DNA of 52,501 nucleotides, taken from the NCBI GenBank assembly GCA_013204545.1, contig JABMNN010000083.1:1-52501 (forward strand), read 5' to 3'. Shown in pieces: positions 46,053 to 52,501 of this stretch (position 1 is its first letter; each line of letters starts with the position of its first letter). Below the pieces are notes generated by a model. It was not told where the DNA came from, did no database searches, and was given only the letters and a program-made list of their open reading frames with translations. This DNA is from Chloroflexota bacterium (GTDB lineage: Bacteria; Chloroflexota; Dehalococcoidia; Lucifugimonadales; Lucifugimonadaceae). The translations under genes were made by a program, and so were the position numbers.

Positions 46053-46517
46053 ATGCCCGGACTTCCAAAAAGCTGGATAGATCGAAGACGACGCAAGTTG
46101 CGTCGAGTTCAGCGCGAGGCATTAGCTCGAATCGGGCTTTCGACGGCGGGTGCTCCGTCAGTCGGCGAAACAACGATGTGCATCGCATATATGTGCCCGT
46201 GGGCTCATGCATGTGGTACTGCCACGCCGCGACCTGCTTTGGTCGCCGAGCGTGATTGCTTGAGGAAATTTCCTATGGAACATCGTCCTGATTCGGGTTT
46301 GTCAGACGTAGCCCTCGATAATCTGGCGAAACATCGTGAAGACGGTATAAGGCTGGAGAGCGTAACCGTCTCGGTTCTTGATGAATTTAGGCCGAATGGC
46401 CCGACTCCTTCGATGAACCAAAAAAGACCAGCACGGCCGATTTACGATTCGGGTGTTCAAGGTAAATCGTTTCTTCCACAGTTCGAACAGATTAATGCGG
46501 TACGGCGTGGTTCATAA
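46053..46517 (+). CDS. Hypothetical protein, Cys-containing, basic N-terminus
   Basis: 154 residues, not recognised. The N-terminus is strongly basic (IDRRRRKLRRVQREALARI). A central stretch holds four Cys (CIAYMCPWAHACG, then RDCLRKF), which could bind zinc or an Fe-S cluster. The rest is polar and probably disordered, with several Pro-Thr and Arg-Pro pairs. No signal peptide. Base composition is like that of its neighbours. It stands alone on the plus strand between a minus-strand JAMM gene and a minus-strand CoA transferase. Coding status rests on length and composition only. Confidence 0.5.
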   Translation: MPGLPKSWIDRRRRKLRRVQREALARIGLSTAGAPSVGETTMCIAYMCPWAHACGTATPRPALVAERDCLRKFPMEHRPDSGLSDVALDNLAKHREDGIRLESVTVSVLDEFRPNGPTPSMNQKRPARPIYDSGVQGKSFLPQFEQINAVRRGS

Positions 46518-46704
46518 CACCCCGTATCGACGTCGGAATTTGGTTACGACTGTGCGATCTCTGGTTGAAACAACAAGATCAAGATCATCGTGGTCAACAT
46601 TCGTGATGAATTAGATCTGTTTGGTATCCGCAGCGGTAGGAATTGCTTGAGCATGCCGGACAGCCCACATATCCACTGTTGCGGTCATGGCTGAACGTTC
46701 GAGG
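46518..46704. other. Convergent gap without recognisable feature
   Basis: 187 bp between the hypothetical gene and the CoA-transferase gene. No stem followed by a T-run, no repeat and no convincing ORF was seen, so the ends of both transcripts are not explained by an intrinsic terminator here. Confidence 0.5.
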
Positions 46705-47997
46705 CTAGTTTACCGAGCCTTGGCCGCGCAGTTCAGAGATTTCACCGTCGGTGAAGCCGATATCTGCAAGAATTTCATCGGTATGCTGGCCTAAAGATGG
46801 CGATGATTTGAGTTCCGGCATTCCGGCCCCGAACGTAAGAATCGGTCCTGACGTTCGTATTTTGTGACCGGTGTGGTGATTTAGTTCGACGACATAATCG
46901 TTGGCAAGCACTTGAGCATCGTCGACCATTTCTTCAACGAATCTGATCGGTTCACATGGAATATCGTGTGACCTAAGTTCAGTGAACCAGTGCTGGGTTG
47001 ATTTACTGGCGAAAATCGCTTCGAATTTGTCTGCGAGATCGAGTCCAAGTTGTACGGCTTCAGATGTTGAGTCATCGTAGTTTGGATCAGTAACCCGAGG
47101 GTCCTTCAGATCAAACACGTCAAGTAGTCTCGCCCTTGCATGCACAGCGAGCGTGCCCAGAGTGATACCGCCATCGAGAGTTTTGTATGCACGGTAGTAA
47201 CAGCGATATATTACCGGTCTGACTGCCATCTGGTAGCTTTCTTGAATCTCCTCGTAGTTGGCACCTTTTTTGATGAGATCTGGACGTATGTTTTCAAACC
47301 ACTGTTTGGCGGGGGCTGGTATTCCTTCGACATCGGCGATGCGTAGGGTTTGCATGGCTATAGCATTGGCAAGAAGGCTAGTTGATACAAGTTGGCCTTT
47401 GCCGGTTTTGCTTCGTCCGATAATGCCAGCTAGTATGCCGTTAGCAGCGGCATACCCTGTCGAAAAATCTATGTAAGACGATGACCACACGACCTCAGGT
47501 TGCCCGCTTTTGGTGATCTTCCCTTCACTGGCAACTGCCCCTGTATAGCCCTGAACGATTAAATCGAATCCGGGCATATCTGCCATATGACCTTTTGATC
47601 CGTAGGCAGTAATATCGACGTAGATGAGCTTCGGGTTGATTTTCGCAACAGATGCGTAGTCGATGCCGAGTTTGACTGCGGTATCGAGTCGGTTATTGGA
47701 GATAATTCCGTCGGCCGATTCGATGAGCATTCTAAGCGCTGCACGCGCTGAATCCTGCTTGAGATCAAGGCAGATGCTACGCACACCACGGTTGAGCGGA
47801 ATAAACACCCTACTTTCATTCTTGGCGAACGCGCTTGCGTGCCGCCACGGATCACCTGCGGGTGGCTCGATCTTGATCACATCGGCACCCATATCTGCGA
47901 GTAGTTGCCCTGCCCATGGGCCTGCGACAAAACTGCCGAACTCTAGCACCCTGATTCCATGTAACGGTCCGTCCATAGCAACTTGATCTGCTGGCAT
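46705..47997 (-). CDS. Family III CoA transferase (CaiB/BaiF type)
   Basis: 430 residues. GIRVLEFGSFVAGPWAGQLLADMGADVIKIEPPAGD is the N-terminal hallmark. NRGVRSICLDLK and DMPGFDLIVQGYTGA follow, the latter with the catalytic Asp of the family that forms the acyl and CoA-thioester intermediates. The C-terminal LGQHTDEILADIGFTDGEI segment closes the fold. It moves CoA between organic acids, used in degrading carnitine, oxalate, bile acids or aromatic and alicyclic acids. The substrate is undetermined. An in-frame ATG seven codons in (MDGPLHG) is an alternative start. Confidence 0.9.
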   Translation of the reverse strand: MPADQVAMDGPLHGIRVLEFGSFVAGPWAGQLLADMGADVIKIEPPAGDPWRHASAFAKNESRVFIPLNRGVRSICLDLKQDSARAALRMLIESADGIISNNRLDTAVKLGIDYASVAKINPKLIYVDITAYGSKGHMADMPGFDLIVQGYTGAVASEGKITKSGQPEVVWSSSYIDFSTGYAAANGILAGIIGRSKTGKGQLVSTSLLANAIAMQTLRIADVEGIPAPAKQWFENIRPDLIKKGANYEEIQESYQMAVRPVIYRCYYRAYKTLDGGITLGTLAVHARARLLDVFDLKDPRVTDPNYDDSTSEAVQLGLDLADKFEAIFASKSTQHWFTELRSHDIPCEPIRFVEEMVDDAQVLANDYVVELNHHTGHKIRTSGPILTFGAGMPELKSSPSLGQHTDEILADIGFTDGEISELRGQGSVN

Positions 47998-48105
47998 GCT
48001 GCGATTTGTACCCCTGCTCGTCTAAATGTTGGTAGGTGTTGTTGCTTCGGGCGGATGTTACCGTCGTTCAGCTTTGTATGTGGTGCGAATGTTGTAAGGG
48101 AAATT

Positions 48106-48139
48106 AAAAAAAAGCCCGACGATGTTATGCGCCGAGCTT
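48106..48139 (-). terminator. Intrinsic terminator of the universal stress protein gene
   Basis: Minus strand: AAGCTCGGCG, loop CATAACAT, CGTCGGGCTT (two G-T pairs), running directly into a T8 tract (48113-48106). It lies 24 nt beyond the stop codon at 48163. Confidence 0.9.
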
Positions 48140-48162
48140 TTGCTTCGATTTTTATGTTGTCG

Positions 48163-49128
48163 TTAACCCAGCTTGGGAGGTATGACAAGAACTGGACGCC
48201 GAGCGGATCGAATCACCTTATCTGCAACACTGCCGACAACCCAACGTTTTAAGCCCCCGGAACCGTGCGATGCCATGACCACAATGCTGTTTTCACTTTC
48301 AGATGCTTCGTCAACAATTTGCTGTGACGGACTTCCTGTCCTGATGCTCGCTCTGGAATTTAACCCAGCAGCCTTAGCATCCTGAACAAACCCATCGAGA
48401 TATTCTGTGATTTCTTGCTTCTGAGAATCAATTCCGAAATCACCGGCGTAGTCGCCTCCACCGTATTCGATGCCTGCGACTCCTACGCCGAAGAATGGGA
48501 GCCTTAGAACTTCAACAAAAACTATTTCAGCGCCTGCTGCTTTGGCGATTTCTGCTGCTGGTTGAACAGCGGTTTCTGACAGAGTCGATCCATCAAGTGG
48601 GACGATCACTCTGTGAGGGCCGCCACTCGTATCATTGAATTCGTGAATTTCACCCGGATAGAGTGTGAATACTGGAATCGATGTTGAATGAAGCACCCGA
48701 TCAGTAACGCTGCCCAGCACTCCCCTTGCCAACGCTGACTCTCTGTGAGTAGCCATAGCAATAATGTCTACCTTATGAGAGTGTGCTTCAGAGACGATCA
48801 CCTCGGCGGGTGAGCCAGCACCGACGCTGATTTTTGCTGCCACTCCTGTAGTTTGAATTTTGTCGGCTTCCACCTGAAGATCTTTTTCTGCTTGCCCAAT
48901 TGCATCGTCTATAACGTCAGACGGCATTCTGGTCACGCCGACAGCGCCGCGTTCTGAATTTTTGTAAAGATTGCGAGTTGTCGCTTCGAGAATATCGATG
49001 TCTTCTGGGTCGATAACTGAAAGAAGAATAATTTCCGCTTTTAGCGCACTTGCCAGTCCTGTAGCCCACCCCACGATCTTTCGAGAATGTTCTGAGCCAT
49101 CGAGAGGAACAAGTATTTTCTTAAACAT
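48163..49128 (-). CDS. Universal stress protein with two UspA domains
   Basis: 321 residues, a tandem duplication. Domain 1 (1-150) begins KKILVPLDGSEHSRKIV and has the ATP-site segment VLGSVTDRVLHSTSIPVFTL. Domain 2 (about 168-321) begins HRVIVPLDGSTLSETAV and has MASHGSGGLKRWVVGSVADK followed by VIRSARRPVLVI. Both keep a GS at the end of the ATP loop, although domain 1 lacks the usual preceding GxxG and may bind ATP poorly. Such proteins act in the cytoplasm in stress and energy-starvation responses. It is a single-gene unit, with its own terminator. Confidence 0.92.
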   Translation of the reverse strand: MFKKILVPLDGSEHSRKIVGWATGLASALKAEIILLSVIDPEDIDILEATTRNLYKNSERGAVGVTRMPSDVIDDAIGQAEKDLQVEADKIQTTGVAAKISVGAGSPAEVIVSEAHSHKVDIIAMATHRESALARGVLGSVTDRVLHSTSIPVFTLYPGEIHEFNDTSGGPHRVIVPLDGSTLSETAVQPAAEIAKAAGAEIVFVEVLRLPFFGVGVAGIEYGGGDYAGDFGIDSQKQEITEYLDGFVQDAKAAGLNSRASIRTGSPSQQIVDEASESENSIVVMASHGSGGLKRWVVGSVADKVIRSARRPVLVIPPKLG

Positions 49129-49491
49129 AAATAGTGACCGCCCCAGAGTGTTCTCGAACTTCGCCCACAGTTATATCTGCCAAATCACACTAACGTCGAT
49201 GACGTGAACGACCCGTGAGCGCACGCGGCTGAAAATGACTCTTGAAATGATGAAAAAGTGAGGCTTACGCTTGTTTGAACTGAGATCTGCAGCGGTGGTG
49301 CAACAGTAGCTGGTACTTGACGCGTGGCGATATAGGGCGCGAGATGACCGGGCGCACCACCCGTGCGTCCGACCCAGTGGAAGAAAAGGTTTTGCAATTA
49401 CAGCGAACACAAAACCTTGGAATTTTCCAACCCTGTCGACAAAACGAGTTTGCCGTTCTGGGACGGACGACGTGCTTTGTCGATTATGGGT
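49129..49491. other. 363-bp intergenic region with hairpins after the cytochrome oxidase operon
   Basis: No gene is supported here. Two structures are visible. AAGGTTTTG (49386-49394) pairs with CAAAACCTT (49410-49418), and on the minus strand it is followed by TTCTT, a weak terminator shape. CGACAAAAC (49437-49445) pairs with GCTTTGTCG (49474-49482, one G-T), enclosing a CCGT/ACGG stem. The latter begins 10 nt past the coxC stop codon. The rest, 49129-49380, holds nothing I recognise apart from presumed promoter sequence of the stress-protein gene. Confidence 0.5.
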
Positions 49492-50061
49492 TTACTTGAG
49501 TAGATACAGCGTTGGGTAAATAAAAACCCATGCTACATCTACGAAGTGCCACCATTTGACTGCACCTTCCACTGCCCATTGATTGTCGCCGATAGAGTCT
49601 GTATTTCGAACCCGGAAATATACGAATCCGAGTGTTAAAACACCGGTTAAGACGTGTGTGACGTGCACACCAGTAAGTGTGAAAAGTACTGTGCCAAATG
49701 CAGTAGACGGTGGGAAGTGCTTGAATGCTTCGTGCCATTCGAAGCCGACTCCAAATACGAAAATTATGCCCATTGCCATGGTGGCCAGAAGCATCCTTTT
49801 GGCTCCATGTACGTCGCCATGTTCTGCCGCTGCTTCAGCTCGGTATGCGGTCAAACTGCTGAGCAAGAGAAGGATCGTGAGGCTAAGCCCCAGAACCTGA
49901 GCGACTTCTTCCGGAGTACTTGTTCCTACGACAAAGAACCTTGACGAGAGAAGGGCAATGAAGAACGAAGCGTCGGAGACCAGGAATAGCCATAATCCAA
50001 GTCGGTTGATCGTAAGTGGATCGAACCGGTGATTAACGCGTGGTGCGTGTTCATGTGTCAC
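49492..50061 (-). CDS. coxC: Cytochrome c oxidase subunit III
   Basis: 189 residues from GTG at 50061, chosen because GAGGA sits upstream and the start lies just past the subunit IV stop. A GTG at 50100 would overlap that gene by 35 nt. Five TM helices match the short bacterial form of subunit III. Landmarks are RLGLWLFLVSDASFFIALLSS, the helix with VGFEWHEAFK, GVHVTHVLTGVL and the final WWHFVDVAWVFIYPTLYL (H and D typical of COX3). It stabilises the catalytic core and lipid/O2 path in the cytoplasmic membrane. Last gene of the operon. Confidence 0.95.
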   Translation of the reverse strand: MTHEHAPRVNHRFDPLTINRLGLWLFLVSDASFFIALLSSRFFVVGTSTPEEVAQVLGLSLTILLLLSSLTAYRAEAAAEHGDVHGAKRMLLATMAMGIIFVFGVGFEWHEAFKHFPPSTAFGTVLFTLTGVHVTHVLTGVLTLGFVYFRVRNTDSIGDNQWAVEGAVKWWHFVDVAWVFIYPTLYLLK

Positions 50062-50065
50062 TGGT

Positions 50066-50329
50066 TTAGTCCTCTTCCCCGTCGGCTTCTGGATCGTCAC
50101 TTAGCATTCCGAACCAAGCATCGGAAATGTGTTCCCACAACTGTCCGAAGTGCATGAAGTACTGAATGATTAGCCATGCTTTGGCAAGGCCAGCGATTAG
50201 TAGAAGTGCGAACAGTATCGCCTTGTCGTCTACGGCTATCGCGACGATGAACTCTGCCACGGTCATCACTGCAAGGATGCCGATAACGATCCAGCCAGTC
50301 TTCAATGTTTCTTGAATTGATTTATGCAT
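50066..50329 (-). CDS. coxD: Cytochrome c oxidase subunit IV, prokaryotic type
   Basis: 87 residues with three hydrophobic helices: TGWIVIGILAVMTVAEFIVA, AILFALLLIAGLAKAWLIIQ and a shorter continuation. KAWLIIQYFMHFGQLW is the family signature (KaxLVxxYFMHL). An acidic tail (DDPEADGEED) ends the protein. It lies 4 nt after coxA and 4 nt before coxC, so it is an integral part of the operon. It probably helps assembly or stability of the oxidase. Confidence 0.9.
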   Translation of the reverse strand: MHKSIQETLKTGWIVIGILAVMTVAEFIVAIAVDDKAILFALLLIAGLAKAWLIIQYFMHFGQLWEHISDAWFGMLSDDPEADGEED

Positions 50330-50333
50330 TTAC

Positions 50334-52166
50334 TTAGTCACCCTCAGCCGGTGCTGAGTGGGCTGGTTTACCAAATCGGGCGTGAGTGACGGTTTCGTCG
50401 CCATAACCGTACGGATCACCGGTCACGACCGGGAACTCGTCGAAGTTCTCTAGTGGAGGTGGCGAAGTTGTCTGCCACTCGAGAGTTGTTGCATCCCAAG
50501 GATTGTCAGGAGCCTTCTTGCCACGGATCCATGAGTTCAGCATGTTGTATATCCATGGTAGGAACGACAAGCCGAGACCGAACGCAGCAATCGACACTAT
50601 GAGGTTCATAGATTCGAACTCAGGTGGGTACTCGGCAACACGCCGGTTCATTCCAACAGTTCCTGGTATGAACATCGCCAAGAACGTGATGTTGTACAAG
50701 ATGAACATTAAGCCGAAGTGAATTCGACCCAGCGTTTCGTTGTACATGCGGCCGGTGATTTTAGGGAACCAGTAGTAACCAGCTGCGAAGATGGCGAATA
50801 TCTCACCACCCATGATTGTGTAGTGGAAGTGCGCTACAACGAAGTAGGTGTCTTGAAGTGCAATATCCGTAGCGACGTCGGCAAGGAAAATTCCGGTAAG
50901 TCCGCCGATCGTGAAGTTGAATACAACTCCCAAAGCGAACAGTAGCGGTACCTTGAGCCGTAACTTGCTGCGCCACAACGTTCCCAAGGCCGATAAGAAG
51001 ACGATTCCTGTCGGTATCGAGATCAACTCAGTAAGAATCATGAACGGACCGTGTAGGCTTTCGCCCATTCCACTTGTGAACAGATGGTGAGCCCAAACGA
51101 CGAAGCTCAAAGCGACGATTAGAGCGAATGCTCTTACCACCCATCTGTAAGCGAATAGTGGCTTTCTTGAGAAGTGGCTAATGATCTCGAGTTCAGCTCC
51201 GAACGCCGGCAGGATCATGATGTAGACCGCGGGGTGTGAGTAGAACCAGAAAACGTGTTGGTACAACAGTGCGTTGCCGCCGGGAGGCGAGAAGAACACC
51301 ATGTTGAAAATCCGCTCGAAGATGATCATCAGCAGGCCGTAAGCGACCCACTGTGTAGCTGTTAGCGAAATGATTGAAGCTGCGAGTACTGACCATACAA
51401 AGATTGGTAATCGGCCCCAAGTCATGCCCGGAGCTCGCTGCGTGATGATTGTTGCAATGAAGTTCATCCCACCCAGAATCGAAGAGATTCCGAACGTTAG
51501 GAACGCCAGTTCAAATAACAGACCCCCAACCGGAGTCTGTGTTGATAGAGGGGGGTATGCCGTCCAGCCAGTATCAAATCCCCCGAACAGAGGAGACAGC
51601 AGCAGGAGTACAACGACCGGAGGAATGACCCAGAAACTGAGTGCGTTGATCCGAGGGAATGCCACGTCTTCAGCACCAATCATGAGTGGAAGTACGAAGT
51701 TTGAGAACCCGCCCATAACTGTTGCGACCGCGACGGCCACCATCATTATTCCATGGAGGCTCATCGTGGTGTTGTAGGTGGTTTTAGTGAAAACGTTCTG
51801 ACCAGAGTCAGCGAGTTCCGCTCTCATGAGCATGGCCAGAATTCCCGCCAACAAGAAAACCACTACAAGTGATGTTATGTATTGGATACCGATCACTTTA
51901 TGATCGATATTGAACCTCAGATAACGTTCCCAGCCCCCTGATGGGTTGAGGTCTGTGGATTTACCGAACCAGTTACGGCCCCATGCTTTCCACATTCCGA
52001 CACCCATGAGCCAACCGATTACCGCAAACACGTACCCGAGTACGATCAACGGCTCTTGGGCGTCTTCACCGGTCATGTTGGTGATGCCAAGCGAAATGCC
52101 AGCACCGATAACAAAACCGATTGCGGCGTAAATAGCGCCTCTGACTAAAGGCATAAAAGCTGCCAC
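50334..52166 (-). CDS. coxA: Cytochrome c oxidase subunit I, type A2 haem-copper oxidase
   Basis: 610 residues. Two extra N-terminal TM helices (about 8-30 and 40-58) precede the core of twelve. Haem a ligand H138 (SLHGIMM), Cu_B ligands H311 (YSHPAVY) with cross-linked Y315 and H360/H361 (WAHHLF), haem a3 ligand H446 and haem a ligand H448 (VVAHFHY) are present. Position 309-310 is Tyr-Ser, and Ala follows the Pro where type A1 enzymes have the D-channel Glu. YSHPxV defines the A2 class, as in Thermus and Rhodothermus caa3. Q438 replaces the His that usually precedes DTYF and helps bind Mg. It reduces O2 and pumps protons. Confidence 0.97.
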   Translation of the reverse strand: MAAFMPLVRGAIYAAIGFVIGAGISLGITNMTGEDAQEPLIVLGYVFAVIGWLMGVGMWKAWGRNWFGKSTDLNPSGGWERYLRFNIDHKVIGIQYITSLVVVFLLAGILAMLMRAELADSGQNVFTKTTYNTTMSLHGIMMVAVAVATVMGGFSNFVLPLMIGAEDVAFPRINALSFWVIPPVVVLLLLSPLFGGFDTGWTAYPPLSTQTPVGGLLFELAFLTFGISSILGGMNFIATIITQRAPGMTWGRLPIFVWSVLAASIISLTATQWVAYGLLMIIFERIFNMVFFSPPGGNALLYQHVFWFYSHPAVYIMILPAFGAELEIISHFSRKPLFAYRWVVRAFALIVALSFVVWAHHLFTSGMGESLHGPFMILTELISIPTGIVFLSALGTLWRSKLRLKVPLLFALGVVFNFTIGGLTGIFLADVATDIALQDTYFVVAHFHYTIMGGEIFAIFAAGYYWFPKITGRMYNETLGRIHFGLMFILYNITFLAMFIPGTVGMNRRVAEYPPEFESMNLIVSIAAFGLGLSFLPWIYNMLNSWIRGKKAPDNPWDATTLEWQTTSPPPLENFDEFPVVTGDPYGYGDETVTHARFGKPAHSAPAEGD

Positions 52167-52194
52167 TTAGGAGTCCTCTTGAACTTTCAGGCCC

Positions 52195-52500
52195 TTAGCC
52201 CGCTTTGTCTGCGATCCATTGTTCGAATTCGGCAGGTTCTACGACTTCGATGCGCGTAAACATCAGTGAGTGATCTCTCCCGCAGAGTTCGGCACACTGG
52301 ACCCTGAAGTTGACGTCGTCGTTGAAGTGACCGGTCTCTGTTGTGATGACGTCGTAGTAGGTCATCAATCCCGGAACCGCGTCGATCTTCATTCGGAATG
52401 CTGGAATCCAGAAAGAGTGAACAACGTCTTGGTCTTCAGCTGTGACATTGAATCGAATCAGCGAATCGTTCGGAAGAATGAGCATGTCGTCCTTCGAGAA
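52195..52500 (-). CDS. coxB: Cytochrome c oxidase subunit II, 5'-partial
   Basis: Only the C-terminal cupredoxin part is in the window, and the frame stays open to the edge (FSKDDMLILPNDSLIRFNV). VVHSFWIPAFRMKIDAVPG carries the first Cu_A His. VQCAELCGRDHSLM supplies the two Cys, the carbonyl-ligand Glu, second His and Met of the binuclear Cu_A site. The protein ends at WIADKAG with no fused cytochrome c domain, so electrons come from a separate cytochrome c or a blue copper protein. The membrane anchor lies beyond the window. Its stop is 28 nt before coxA. Confidence 0.96.
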   Translation of the reverse strand, partial: FSKDDMLILPNDSLIRFNVTAEDQDVVHSFWIPAFRMKIDAVPGLMTYYDVITTETGHFNDDVNFRVQCAELCGRDHSLMFTRIEVVEPAEFEQWIADKAG

Positions 52501-52501
52501 C

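Noticed and set aside
49330-49400. tRNA or mobile-element end in the gap after coxC
   Set aside because: Short complementary stretches such as GGGCGCACCACCC do not assemble into a cloverleaf, and no terminal repeats or transposase are nearby.

Overview
This 52.5 kb window is a bacterial chromosome segment of roughly 50 % G+C (judged by eye), densely coded in short same-strand operons with many 1-20 nt gene overlaps. It probably comes from a Chloroflexota bacterium, most likely a marine SAR202-type lineage. That assignment is an inference from Thr/Pro-rich linkers in secreted proteins, an enolase-superfamily sugar-acid dehydratase, a CaiB-type CoA transferase, an HpcH/HpaI aldolase, an LmbE-type deacetylase and a type A2 cytochrome oxidase. 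There is no rRNA or tRNA to confirm it.

Positions 1-1650 hold a two-component pair. The kinase (5' end off the window) has Thr where the phospho-accepting His should be, Asn where the G1-box Asp should be, and a (Glu-Pro)11 linker coded by a perfect 6-nt repeat. The response regulator looks intact. Positions 1788-11878 are the most interesting part: a co-directional, tightly overlapping locus resembling the poorly known Gram-positive exosortase G (XrtG) neighbourhood. It contains a fusion protein (Cys-rich finger, sigma-region-4-like helix-turn-helix, 6-pyruvoyl-tetrahydropterin-synthase-like domain); a PTPS_related membrane protein broken by one frameshift in a T7 run; an unannotated 46-residue ORF; a surface protein with a Thr/Pro stalk and a C-terminal TM-Arg tail; an exosortase homologue with no cysteine at all; a processive-type family 2 glycosyltransferase; and a GT-C-like membrane protein. 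Together they could make, attach or export a glycoconjugate or an anchored glycoprotein. A protein with two C2H2-type fingers follows.

Positions 12388-32710 are mostly metabolic and regulatory genes: a ribbon-helix-helix-like protein, a G+C-rich hairpin-forming leader, a class IV aminotransferase, a serine hydrolase, an EamA transporter, a membrane histidine kinase flanked by two receiver-only regulators, a HEAT/sigma-4-like protein, an MFS exporter, a sugar-acid dehydratase, two HAD phosphatases, a Gfo/Idh/MocA oxidoreductase, a DUF3754 protein, a histidine phosphatase, a large CARDB-zincin lipoprotein, an HpcH/HpaI aldolase, an LmbE deacetylase and an alpha/beta hydrolase.

Positions 32807-34480 are purE-purK. 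Positions 34578-43020 are a four-gene MacB/LolCDE-like ABC system: two ATPases, one with an AbrB-like tail, and two FtsX-type permeases of about 1,100 residues. A DegP/HtrA-like lipoprotein protease lies divergently upstream. Positions 44456-49128 carry a short-chain dehydrogenase lacking its catalytic Lys, a JAMM metalloprotease, an unrecognised Cys-containing protein, a family III CoA transferase and a tandem universal stress protein. The window ends inside a minus-strand cytochrome c oxidase operon (coxB-coxA-coxD/IV-coxC). Clear intrinsic terminators lie at 18358-18386, 30991-31035, 44369-44395 and 48106-48139.
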